In this document: piece by piece, positions 1 through 8,840 of the stretch
Layout of the letters: the number at the start of each line of letters is the position of its first letter
How positions within the stretch are numbered: position 1 is the first letter of the stretch
Source: Anniella stebbinsi
Lineage: Eukaryota > Chordata > Lepidosauria > Squamata > Anniellidae
Length of the DNA stretch: 64,000 nt
Direction of reading: 5' to 3'
NCBI GenBank assembly: GCA_029215795.1
Contig: JARDYH010000001.1
Span: forward strand, 13,849,501-13,913,500
Program-made: the position numbers and the translations under genes
The notes under the pieces: model-generated
Told to the model about the DNA's origin: nothing
Databases searched by the model: none
The model's input: the letters and a program-made list of their open reading frames with translations, nothing else

Positions 1-20
1 ACACACACACACACACACAC
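1..20. repeat. (CA)n microsatellite at window edge
   Basis: Ten uninterrupted AC units open the window; the array may continue upstream of it. Confidence 0.95.
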
Positions 21-390
21 AATCCTCTAAATGGTTCACAATCCCTGTTGACAGTTTTCTTCTGATATCTCTGAAATTGATAAATGTAACAAAAGTAGAG
101 TCAGACATATGATTTTTGTAAAAACAATGTCAACGCTGCAGAGACAGAACCTAATTATCAACAAAAAAAATGCATAACTAGAGATGCATTAGAACATATG
201 AGACGTCCGTTGATTGATGTCTATTAATCCAACGTTACAACAGATCCGAAAATCCCACGCAACTTAATATAACATCGCAAATATTGAGCAGCAGAATTCA
301 ACTGAGTTGCAACATTCTGAAAGAACTTGGAAAATCATTTTCTCCCTTTAAGATGTAGAAGGAATTTGCAACTAGATAACATGGGTAGTG
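21..390. other. AT-rich sequence, nothing recognised
   Basis: No open frame, repeat family or RNA-like structure is recognisable between the opening CA array and the first transposon. Confidence 0.6.
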
Positions 391-393
391 TGT

Positions 394-590
394 GGCTCAA
401 TTCGGATGACATGATAGTCAATGGTGGGTTGACTAACCCTAACCCTAACCCTAGGGGGCACTCCCCACACAACATGGTAATAAATAATCAACTGTGGTGT
501 GGATGACAGCATTCGGATGACACAATAGTCAAAACAACTGACGATTGTTTCCCCCACACCAGTTGTTTATTGTGTCATCCGAATTGAGCC
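394..590 (-). mobile_element. MITE A copy 1 (inverted-repeat DNA transposon, non-autonomous)
   Basis: Terminal inverted repeats begin GGCTCAATTCGGATGACA and end in the complement TGTCATCCGAATTGAGCC. The 197-bp element has no coding capacity. TGT flanks both sides (391-393 and 591-593), a possible 3-bp target duplication, although the following TG array makes this ambiguous. An internal copy of the terminal motif lies near 510-531. It is the same family as 11446-11989, in opposite orientation, and as 57787-57948. GG-initial ends with 3-bp duplications fit a PIF/Harbinger-type element, but the observed duplications (TGT, ACT, AAT) are not the usual TWA, so the superfamily is left open. Confidence 0.8.
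434..453. repeat. Three telomere-like CCCTAA units inside MITE A
   Basis: Three CCCTAA-type units lie just inside the left end of MITE A copy 1. Copy 2 of the same element has a 53-bp tandem expansion near the equivalent end, so the short array is probably internal slippage and not a relic of a chromosome end. Confidence 0.85.
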
Positions 591-617
591 TGTGTGTGTG
601 TGTGTGTGTGTGTGTGT
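591..617. repeat. (TG)n microsatellite
   Basis: About 13 uninterrupted TG units abut the right end of MITE A copy 1. The element may have inserted into a TG tract, or the tract may have grown from its TGT target duplication. Confidence 0.95.
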
Positions 618-1200
618 CAGTCATTTCGCTTCAGCATCCTTGCTAAGAAAGCCACTATTTCACACGGTCTAGAAACATATTTAGCCAATTTCTTTCTAGT
701 ATATATATATTTTTAATGACAAAGTCAAATCTATTTGGCACAAACTAAAAATCAGCCCTCTCTAAAGTGTTCCCTTAAAGATTACCAAGTGTTTTTTTAT
801 TAGTAAAACGCATTTGCAGCGCCAAAGAAATTCATAATTTCAGCTCTCTCCCCCTCACTTAAAGCAAGCAAGTGACAAATAGTCCTATTACCTCATTTCT
901 TTCTTGCTTCGTTTGACTAAACAAATGCCCTAGAGTAGGAACACTTACTTGCATAGAAAATATTAATCCATCTTTTTAAAAGAGCTCTTCAATAATCTTC
1001 CTAATTTTCTAATGCCAGAGACACAGATGACTGTTCCTTATGGCGTTCGACTTCCCCAAAAATTTATCAGGGTGTCCTTTGTGTCAGCTCCAACAAGCCA
1101 ATGAACTGAAAAAACCTGATGCACCTCTTCACCATTATACAGTATGCAATTGCCTTCCTCGGTTTCATGCTTACCCTCTAATTCTGGCTGGTTTTTTTAA
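618..1200. other. No recognised feature
   Basis: AT-rich sequence with a short TA run near 700. An open frame starts at 1040, but its predicted protein resembles nothing I know. Confidence 0.5.
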
Positions 1201-1204
1201 AAAA

Positions 1205-1480
1205 AAAACCTTTAAAAGCCCTTTATGGTATAGGATCGGGGCACTTCAAGGACAACTTGGTCCTGCTTGAAACTGCCTGGTTGACAAGAGCTATCTCAAA
1301 GTCTCTTCCACAGGTTCCTCCTGCCATCAGAAGGGAGGTGGGAGGCAACCTGAGAGGGCCTTTTTAGTGATGACACCCCACCTGTGGAATGCCCTTCCCA
1401 CCAACTTTATCATTACTGTCCCCCTGGTGGCAAGTGAAGGCCTAAAAAGCCTGGGCAAACAAAAAGATGCCATTTTAGCT
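1205..1480 (+). mobile_element. Old L2-like LINE 3' coding relic
   Basis: Conceptual translation across two frames gives the C-terminal signature seen in other L2 copies of this window: a 'KAL..GIG..FKDNL' stretch near 1215-1260 and 'RAFLVMTPHLWNALP' near 1348-1400. Frame breaks, a long A run and the missing 3' tail show that it is a decayed fragment. Confidence 0.6.
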
Positions 1481-1489
1481 GGCTATTCG

Positions 1490-2064
1490 GGACAGGGGCA
1501 GCAGCATAGCCCTACTGCCCCTTTCTCTGGATGTATGTTCTACACATGGACAACCCTTGAATGGAACTAGTCAATCCCGGTGCCTTGGGCATTTGCTGAG
1601 GGCCCATCGGTCACTTTCCCATCTCTGCTTCTCTTACCCTGTTGAAGCAGGCAACAGCAACAGCAAAGAAGCCAGTGGTAACAAGGGCAGCTGCTGTGCC
1701 TACCATATGGATGGATTGGATTCAGACCCTGCCTTTCTACCAAAAGTGGCATCAAGGCAGATAATCCCCCCACAGCAGAGACCTCATAGTGCGTCGCTCT
1801 GGAAAAACACTCCAAAGAGACTCCTGAGTCATTTTAGAGCAATTAAAATGGCGGGTGTGGAAGAATCACTTCCTGGTGAAACAAGCATTTTTGCTGCTAC
1901 TGGCCCCTGCTTCAACACGGTCAGTGGAGGAAACTGGAGCTCCTGGGGAGGGTCTCACCTTCACTGCCTGATGGAAGGATTTTGACAGCTCTTCTGCTCC
2001 TGTTGCTGCCAGAGGGAGGGACTTCACAGGCTCTGCCACCCAGGGACGGAGGTCTCCACCACTT
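1490..2064. other. Moderately GC-rich unassigned block
   Basis: Open frames on both strands (1557-1985 plus, 1567-1815 minus) overlap, and neither has a recognisable domain. The block lies between an L2 relic and a CR1 and may be an unrecognised repeat. Confidence 0.4.
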
Positions 2065-2083
2065 GGTGTGTGTGTGTGTGTGT
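2065..2083. repeat. (GT)n microsatellite
   Basis: About nine GT units just beyond the 3' end of the adjacent minus-strand CR1. Confidence 0.9.
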
Positions 2084-2371
2084 TTAACTGGTGGTCATAG
2101 AATCATAGAATAGTAGAGTTGGAAGGGGCTTATAAAGCCATCGAGTCCAACCCCCTGCTCAATGCAGGAATCCACCTTAAAGCATCTGTGACAAGTGGTT
2201 GTCCAGCTGCATCTTGAAGGCCTCTAGTGTAGGAGAACCCATGACCTCCCTAGGTCATGGGTTCCATTGTCATATTGCTCTTAACAGTCAGGAAGTTTTT
2301 CCTGATGTCCAGCCAGAATTTGGCATCCTATAACCTGAGCCCATTATTCTGTGTCCTGCACTCTGGGATGA

Positions 2372-2626
2372 TCAAGATGAGATCCTGGCCCTCCTCTGTG
2401 TTACTTTCAAGTATTTGAAGAGTGCTGTCATGTCTTCCCTCAGTCTTCTCTTCTCAAGGCTAAACATGCCCAGTCCTTTCAGTCTCTCCTCATAGGGCTT
2501 TGTTTCCAGACCCCTGATCATCCTCATTGCCCTCCTCTGAACCCCCTCCAGCTTGTCTGCATCATTCTTGAAGTGTGGTGCCCAGAACTGGACGCAATAC
2601 TCAAGATGAGGCCTAACCAGTGCCAA
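2372..2626 (-). pseudogene. CR1 reverse-transcriptase C-terminus remnant
   Basis: The 84-residue open frame contains [30 protein letters not shown] and [15 protein letters not shown], the typical end of the CR1 reverse transcriptase after the palm. It is separated by stops and frameshifts from the palm remnant at 2808-3128 and cannot encode an active enzyme. Confidence 0.9.
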
Positions 2627-2807
2627 ATAGAGGAGAACCAGTACCTCGTGCGATTTAGAAGCTATACTCTATTCGTGCAACCCAAAATAGCATTTTTTTT
2701 GTTTTTTTGCAGCCACATCACATTGTTGGCTTCATATTCAACTTGTGATCTACAACCATTCCAAGATCCTTCTCGCTTATAGTATCCCCCATCTTGTAAC
2801 TGTGCAT

Positions 2808-3128
2808 TTAGTTTCTTTTTCCTAGGTGTAGAACTTGGCATTTATCCCTATAAAATTTCATCCTGCTGTGTTCAGCCCACCACTCCAGCCTATCAAGATC
2901 ACTTTGAAGTTTGTTTCTGTCTTCTAGGGTATGAGCTATCCCACCCAATTTTGTGTCACCTGCAAATTTGATAAGCATCCCCTGCACCACCTCATCCAAA
3001 TCATTAATAAAAATGTTGAAGAGCACTGGGCCTAGTGTGGTACCCCACTGGTTACCTCCCGCCAGTTTGAGAAGGTACCATCGATAAGCACTCTTTGAGT
3101 CTGATTCTGTAGCCAACTTTTGATCCAC
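2808..3128 (-). pseudogene. CR1 reverse-transcriptase palm remnant with mutated active site
   Basis: The 106-residue frame contains LGPVLFNIFINDLDE and FAGDTKLGG. The second is the catalytic FADD box with the first aspartate changed to glycine; the GGT codon is at 2958-2960 on the plus-strand coordinates. The usual GVPQGSVLGPVL block is distorted (QWGTTLGPVL), consistent with the nearby deletion. This copy is catalytically dead. Confidence 0.9.
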
Positions 3129-3234
3129 CTAACACTTGTTCCATCTAGTCCACTGTTAGCTAGTTTTCTAATCAGAATGTCCTGTGCTGAGAGATCCCTG
3201 CTCTGTAGAGCTGCTGATGCCCGTGAAACCTGCC

Positions 3235-3540
3235 GAATCCATGTGAATTTTCAAGTATATTTTTTCCTAAATATATGCATCAGTTGTGTGCATCTTTGAA
3301 ATGGGCACATTCTTCTCCCCCTGATTAAAGCATATTTATGTGCATTTTTCATATGCAGTTTTCATACATGTTTGTTCACATGCTGTCAAACACATTTGGT
3401 GTCCCCCCCCCCCACAAATCACATTTCAAGTTTAGATATATCTGGATTTCAGCTGCAGATTGTGTCCAATTCCGTGTTCTGTCCAGAACTGGGTACATCC
3501 TGATCAGAACTGAATTGAAACAAATTTCTCCTACATCCTG
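3235..3540. repeat. Dispersed AT-rich repeat, unclassified, copy 1
   Basis: Shares a TGCATCAGTTGTGTGCATCT block and a following 'tttgaaatg' with 61064-61090, and closes with 'gaaacaaatttctcctacatcc', resembling the ends of copies near 7680, 25535, 25850 and 61305. It holds no convincing open frame. It could be a degenerate SINE or a non-autonomous DNA element; I cannot assign it. Confidence 0.55.
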
Positions 3541-4478
3541 AGAGTCTGGTTTCTGCTTGGGTTTAGTTCTATCTGCTCCAATGACAGCTGCCAAGTTGGC
3601 TGAAGTCAGGATGCTTTTTCTTCCCTCAAGCCCAGAGGGGCTCATTTTCAAGTGACAGACATCTCACTCTAAGGCTCAGGGTGTTTTCTACCCCCTTCCG
3701 ACTGGTTTCCTTTTAATCACAGCACTTACATTTCAAATGCTGGCTTATCGCTGCTTTTTGTCTCTTTCATTGTGATGCTTTTATCTCAAACTGTACTCTG
3801 CTCAAGAACTCCTCTCTTCACATTCACCCTGCAGCATGAGTAAGCTAAATTGCAATGCCAGGCAAAAGGCAACCTTCAGTGACCTTACCAGAATTAGAAC
3901 TATGCAGCGATTGTTCCTAGTGCCTGGTGTTCTGTCTCAGAAGGGTTCTTACATTTTATGTGTATTGGGGTTTGGGGGGGAGAGTTTTTTTATAGTTCTT
4001 TCTGCCAGCTGGCCTTAAAAAAAACATGCCTCATTTCGTTCTCTTTTGTTCCTGGGAAAATGTTTAATTAGAGCAAAATAGAATGCAAACTGTAATCTTC
4101 TTCAGCTTGTGGAGTGTTACAATATAGACACTAGAGGTTGCTCCCACTCCAAGATTTGACTCAGGTCCCAGTTTGGTGCTTCGGAAAATGCCCAGGTTCA
4201 ACTTGCATGGATTCAGAGGCCACCTCCTTTGACTTTGGTACCAATCCTGTGTTAAGATTTGTGGCTTCTCTACATCAAGGAAAAGTTCCGTAGTCTTACT
4301 GGAGCTTCATCTTCCAGAGTCGTTGCAGGTTTACGATGGGCACTATACACGTGTTCCCCACCTTGTTTTTCCTGGTTCCTTTGTTGGCATGTTCCAGAAG
4401 TTTCATTTATACAGCCAGTAGATGGTGATGAAAGATTTCTACAATATCCCATCACCCAACCTGACCCTTTCAACTGGA
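3541..4478. other. No recognised feature
   Basis: Mixed sequence with short open frames on both strands (3836-4018 plus, 4259-4483 plus, 4270-4473 minus) and no family similarity that I can see. Confidence 0.5.
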
Positions 4479-4489
4479 AATGATGGTGA

Positions 4490-4545
4490 TGGAGCCACGG
4501 AACTTCTGCATGAAAAGCATGTATTCTATCACTAAGCTATGGCCC
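4490..4545 (-). mobile_element. tRNA-derived SINE head fragment
   Basis: On the minus strand it reads as a tRNA-like head ('gggccatagcttagtgatag...'), with the A-box region at the end near 4540. Only the first 50-60 bp of the family survive. Fuller copies are at 36745-36925 (plus) and 52845-53000 (minus). Confidence 0.6.
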
Positions 4546-4559
4546 TTCACAGTGAGCCA

Positions 4560-5786
4560 AAATCCTGTGGAATTCAGTGGTATACTGCCTCTGAATATGG
4601 AGGTTCCATTCAGCTCCCATGGGTAATCAGCAATCACTCTTGATGGAACTTTCTTCCATCATGAATTTGTTGAATGTCTCCTTTAGTGATTCTTTTATTT
4701 CTAAATATAGACGCCCTGTTCTCTGAAGTCTTCTTTCCTTTTAATTTGCCAAAGTGGAGTACATCTTCATTTGCCATTCTATCAGGCTGTCATTTATTAC
4801 CAACAGTATTCATAGGACTTGGCAATAAACTGACAATTTCATTGGTACAATCATTCATAAAAGCCTGCTTTGCATTGCTGCCTTAATGACATGGAGTGTA
4901 GGAAAGAAATGTATGAAAGGCAGGCATTGTCATCTGAAGGGTGGCACACAACCAGGGTAAAACTGGCTACATATGCCCATTGTAGGCCAGTTCAATATCA
5001 TGGCCAAACCACATTTGTACAAGTTAGGGATTGGGAGGGGAGCCTAAAGTGTTTATACAATAAATGTCCAAATCAGAGAGTGAGAGAAAGAGACTTGTTA
5101 AAACAATAATTCATCCTGAGGGCCAAATTCAATGTTGGAGAAGCTCTCCGGGACCACATTCCAGTAGTGAGCAGATCTGAAGACAAAATGGAGCAGAACC
5201 AAAAGTAAAGTGCTGTGGGGCCAAAATAGCATCTCAACTTTTTAGAATGGGTAAAAAAGAAACACACCAAATGATCAGCAGTTGGGGGAAAGGGGCATGG
5301 TCATCTATGGAGCCCTGAAGGGCCAAATTGGAAACCAGGCAGGCCAGAGATGGCCCCTGGGGCCAGGGTTCTGCATAGACCAAGACTATGCATCTACAGT
5401 TTGTTCACATACATTATTTTCACACTTTCACCCAAACTTGTTTGTAGGTTGGGAGCAGGGCCAGCGCTGGAAGCGGGTGTGATCTCACCCCCCCCCATCA
5501 CCATGTGTTTATTCAACATACTGCGAACGATACTTCTACACATCCATCATTTATATAAGGGTAGGAGGAACATGGATACAAGCTGAGAAGGTTTCACTCA
5601 CAACAAATGTCAGAATTCTAGAAAATGGAATAAGGGTGTGTGTTTTGGATCAGGCATGGATCCTAAGCAGCAACCTCATCATCTGTTGATATTTTCCTAG
5701 CAAACAAAGATATAGAAGGTCTGCCCAAAATAAAGGGAGCATGGGCACTTCTATGATGTTACTTTTGTGTTCCCAAGCATTTTGGT
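4560..5786. other. No firmly recognised feature
   Basis: GGCC-rich stretches at 5310-5380 vaguely resemble the interior of a hAT-type palindromic element, but I see no terminal repeats. Other open frames are short and featureless. Confidence 0.4.
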
Positions 5787-6350
5787 GTCAGGATCAGGCC
5801 CAGTCTCCCTGGTGGGGATCCCAAATCAGACTCGGAGCCTGAAGAAGAGGTAGACCAGCCAAGGTAGGAAGCGAGAGAGGAAATGCTCGAAGAGTCTCCA
5901 GGAGTCAAGGAGGAATCTTCCCAGGAGCTTATCAAACAAGAGGCCCAGGCTCAGAGATCATCCTCCCTGCCCCTGGGAACTCAATCTTTGTCAAAGGGGG
6001 AAGGAGCATCGGAATTGAGAGATCCCAGAGTCAAGCGGGCAGAGTTGAGAAGAGGTGGGAGGCAGTCTATTAGGCTAGCCACTCACTAGAAGTTACAGCT
6101 TGAAGACCCTCCCTGAAGGAGGGGTCTGGTAAAAGCCTGTTGGGCACGGTGGGAAATTGTCCATTTAGTCAACAGTTTTGCTTTGCTTTGTTAATCTGAT
6201 TAAGCTTAGAGGATAACTCCTAGCATTCACAAGTGTGAAGAGGTGCCTATTTACTGAATAAAGCTTTGTACATTGCACGGCAGACCTCTTTATTGTCTCA
6301 CTTCTGGGCAGGAGGGCTTGGAATCACATGAATTGCCCACATTATCTTTC
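5787..6350 (+). mobile_element. LTR-like block, possible solo LTR or 3' end of an LTR retrotransposon
   Basis: Begins with TGTCAGGATCAGGCCC and includes a 68-codon open frame (5883-6089) rich in Glu, Ser and Arg. Downstream are a degenerate TATA-like 'ggtaaaagcc' near 6127 and a polyadenylation signal AATAAA at 6257-6262, followed about 20-30 bp later by a T-rich segment. That order resembles an LTR: promoter, R with poly(A) signal, then U5. No pol sequence, primer-binding site or clear target duplication was found, and the exact borders are uncertain. Confidence 0.5.
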
Positions 6351-6954
6351 CCTAGTTTCCAACTGTTCACCTATTTTCCCTTCCTAGGCTAAACCCCACC
6401 TTTACCCCCACCACTGGATAGCAAAAGCAGGATCCCAGTTGCCCAGAAATATGTCAAAACCAAGAACCCTATACAAGTCATCTGCATTTTCATATTACGA
6501 TTATAACACTCCATACTGAACAAGCTTTGACAGTATCTCTTCTCATCTCTTGAAAGTCAAAACAATGTTATCCCAGTTTCTTTTACAGTATCTGTTAACA
6601 TTTTACATTATGTATTTTGCCATCAGTCTGTCCTTTGGGACCTTGCAAACGGCTAACTTGTTCTCCTGGACGGCTTTCAGGGGAAATCTTGCATTTATCA
6701 GTCAACACTAGTATATATTAAATACTAGTATATTTTACATACTAGCTAACCATGTGTTCTCCAAAAGTTGAAATCATAAGACTTCCTTTATAAAGATTCA
6801 CCACTGAAGAATTGTTGTATTATAGAACTTGCGACATATCCAGTTGAATGCAATCCATCAGCCATATGGGGGTGGAGGGAAAGCAAAGGCACGGTTGGCC
6901 TCCTGTTTTTTGATCTGTGCTCTGGGACTGCAAAAATGGGATTCGTTTATCCAT
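6351..6954. other. No recognised feature
   Basis: AT-rich sequence with a repeated 'actagtata' motif near 6708-6745 and no coding character. Confidence 0.5.
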
Positions 6955-6970
6955 GGAAAGCCACAATAGC

Positions 6971-7224
6971 CGGATGCGGAATAATGGGCTCAAGTTACAG
7001 GAAGACAGATTCCGGCTGGACATCAGGAAAAGCTTCCTGACTGATAGAGCAGTACGACAATGGAACCAATGACCTAGGGAGGTGGTGGGCTCTCCTACAC
7101 TAGAGGCATTCAAGAGGCAGCTGGACAACCATCTGTCAGATATGCTTTCAAGTGGATGCCTGCACTGAGCAGGGGGTTGGACTTCTTATAGGCCACTTCC
7201 AACTCTTTTATTCTATGATCCTAT
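6971..7224 (+). mobile_element. CR1 LINE 3' end, plus strand
   Basis: Matches the 3' UTR of the CR1 at 2095-3185 (GGGCTCAAGTTACAGGA, CTGGACATCAGGAAAA) and ends in ATTCTATGATCCTATG. It is flanked by similar sequences: 'ggaaagccacaatagc' at 6955-6970 and 'ggacggccacaataag' at 7225-7240, an imperfect target-site duplication of about 16 bp. Confidence 0.9.
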
Positions 7225-7309
7225 GGACGGCCACAATAAGCTGGCCAAGTCAAAATTGTCTAGGTCATATCAAATCAAGGTTTGACAGATCTATCAATAT
7301 TGGTCTCAC

Positions 7310-7680
7310 CAAGATTGTCAGATTTTTAAAGTCAAGCTCATTCCAATCCATTCCTGCATGAATTTGCCATTTGTAACCACATGTTGTGCTTTTCCCCTAA
7401 TGTACACATTTTTGTGCGTTTTTTAGAAAGGTACACGTTTTTCTAGGTATTTGACTTGGCTGAAATAGAGAAGTGTTTACTTTTTTCCCAAATGCATGCA
7501 TTTATGCACACTTTTCTCTATTATGTGCAGTTTCCCATGAGTTCAGCGGCATCAGAAAGCTCAAAAAATAGCGAATTTTGGAACACAACTCTGTCTTAGC
7601 TTGCTGAAAGGCTCGGGAGCTACGAATATGGTAAATCAGTAAACAAAACTTGCTGGAGCAAATCTCATCTATCCCTAACC
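7310..7680. repeat. Dispersed AT-rich repeat, unclassified, copy 2
   Basis: Has the 'gtacacattttt' / 'tatgcacactttt' blocks and closes with 'gcaaatctcatctatcccta', as other copies of this family do. Structure and origin are unknown. Confidence 0.5.
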
Positions 7681-7689
7681 TTTTACTGT

Positions 7690-7738
7690 GTCAGCCACCC
7701 TGAGAACACTGATATTTTTAAAATAAAGTAATAAGTAT
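7690..7738 (+). mobile_element. Possible L2-type 3' tail relic
   Basis: 'cagccaccctgagaacac' followed by 'aaataaagtaataag' resembles a decayed LINE tail. Very short and weak. Confidence 0.3.
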
Positions 7739-7982
7739 TTTGCAATGACATCAAACAAACACATTGTGCAAGATACTTGCACAAATACCAGTTCTTGCTT
7801 CAGCAGCTAACACTGAATAATTAGTATTTTATTTTTCTGGGGATGCTGGGTTTTTTTTCTTTCTTTCTTTTTTAACCTGTGAAGATGGTGTAAGCATCAC
7901 CTACACCTATGTGCAAAGACAGACACTCTTGTGGGATAGATATTTCCAAGTTTTTATATCTAAATATAACATAGACAAGCCC

Positions 7983-8121
7983 TGTGGAGACAGTAATGAG
8001 GTGTTACAGGAGCAAGTTTTCAGGGCCAGATGAATTACATCCAATGCTATGGAACAAACTAGAGGGTGTAATCTTAGAGGCTACTGCTAGGTGGATTTGT
8101 ACCAAAACAGTGCTCATCAAT
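7983..8121 (+). mobile_element. CR1 LINE, left part, interrupted by a MITE
   Basis: Resembles the CR1 reverse-transcriptase region upstream of the palm ('caggagcaagttttcagggc', 'ccagatgaattacatcca'). It resumes at 8305 after the inserted 183-bp element. Confidence 0.65.
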
Positions 8122-8304
8122 GGCTAGATCCACACCAGCAGGATTTAGCACTATGAAAGCACTATGAAAGTGGTTTGTGGTATGTGTCAATGGGCCCCAA
8201 TAGTTGTCAGTGCACTTCAATACTGTCATAAAGCAGTAGTGTGGCTCCTGCCTTTTATATTACTGCTTTCATAGTGCAATATCCTGCTTGGTGTAGAACT
8301 GGCC
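8122..8304. mobile_element. MITE B, palindromic non-autonomous DNA transposon
   Basis: 183 bp with inverted ends: GGCTAGATCCACACCAGCAG at the left, and at the right the sequence whose complement reads GGCCAGTTCTACACCAAGCA. Both subterminal regions carry GCACTATGAAAG, repeated twice in tandem on the left. AAT flanks both sides (8119-8121 and 8305-8307), a likely 3-bp target duplication. It sits inside an older CR1, which dates it as younger than that copy. No coding capacity. Confidence 0.75.
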
Positions 8305-8840
8305 AATGACTCCTCATCAACCTGGAGAGAATGGCAGGTGGGGTACTACAGTCCTTGGCCCGGTGTTGTTTGGCATCTTTATAAATGGGCAAGGGAGCAG
8401 GAGGGATGTTCATCAAATTTGCAGATGGCATCAAACTATGTGGGGTAGTTAATAGCTTAAAAGACAAGAACAGGATTCAAGACAACCTCGACGGATGGGG
8501 AACTGGGGGGGAACCAACAAAATGTATTTAAGAAATGAATGCAAAACTCTGCATTTAGGTAGAAAAATTAGGTACACAAATATAGGATTTGTGATGCCTG
8601 GCTTAACAGCAGTAAATGTGAGAAGGATCTAGTAGTTTTAGGAGACCACAAATTAAACATGAGTCAGCAATGCAACCTGGCAAATTGAAAGACTAAAGCA
8701 ATTCAAAGCAGCATCAACAGAAAGGTGATGTCCAGGTGGTGACCAGTCGCTTTTTCTGTGGTCATACCTCACCTGGACTCCTGTGCCCAGTTTGGGGTAT
8801 TGCAGTTAAAGAACTCCAGTAGCCAAAACAAACTGGAACA
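8305..8840 (+). mobile_element. CR1 LINE, right part
   Basis: Translation gives decayed palm-domain pieces around 'GVVWHLYKWAREQ' and 'SNLQMASNYVG' (equivalent to the LGPVLF and FADDTKLGG regions) with several frame changes, then the C-terminal 'HTSPGLLCPVWG' near 8765-8800. Continues the CR1 that begins at 7983. Confidence 0.75.

Larger units (their letters stand above)
2095..3185 (-). mobile_element. CR1 LINE, 5'-truncated, about 1.1 kb (longest in window)
   Basis: The element reads on the minus strand. Its 3' end lies at 2095, where tandem ATTCTATGA-type octamers (TCATAGAATCATAGAATAG on the plus strand) mark the usual CR1 terminus. Upstream in element order come the 3' UTR, the reverse-transcriptase C-terminus and part of the palm domain; the match fades near 3185. 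Frameshifts and a short deletion around 3030 disrupt the frame. 5' truncation is normal for CR1. Confidence 0.92.

Noticed and set aside
434..453. Ancient telomere or fusion point
   Set aside because: Only three units, inside a MITE, with no subtelomeric context.
1557..1985. 142-codon open frame as a gene
   Set aside because: An open frame exists on the opposite strand over the same region, no domain is recognisable, and no splice or promoter context is visible.
2372..3128. Active reverse transcriptase
   Set aside because: Frameshifts between the two coding pieces and loss of a catalytic aspartate show a dead CR1 copy.
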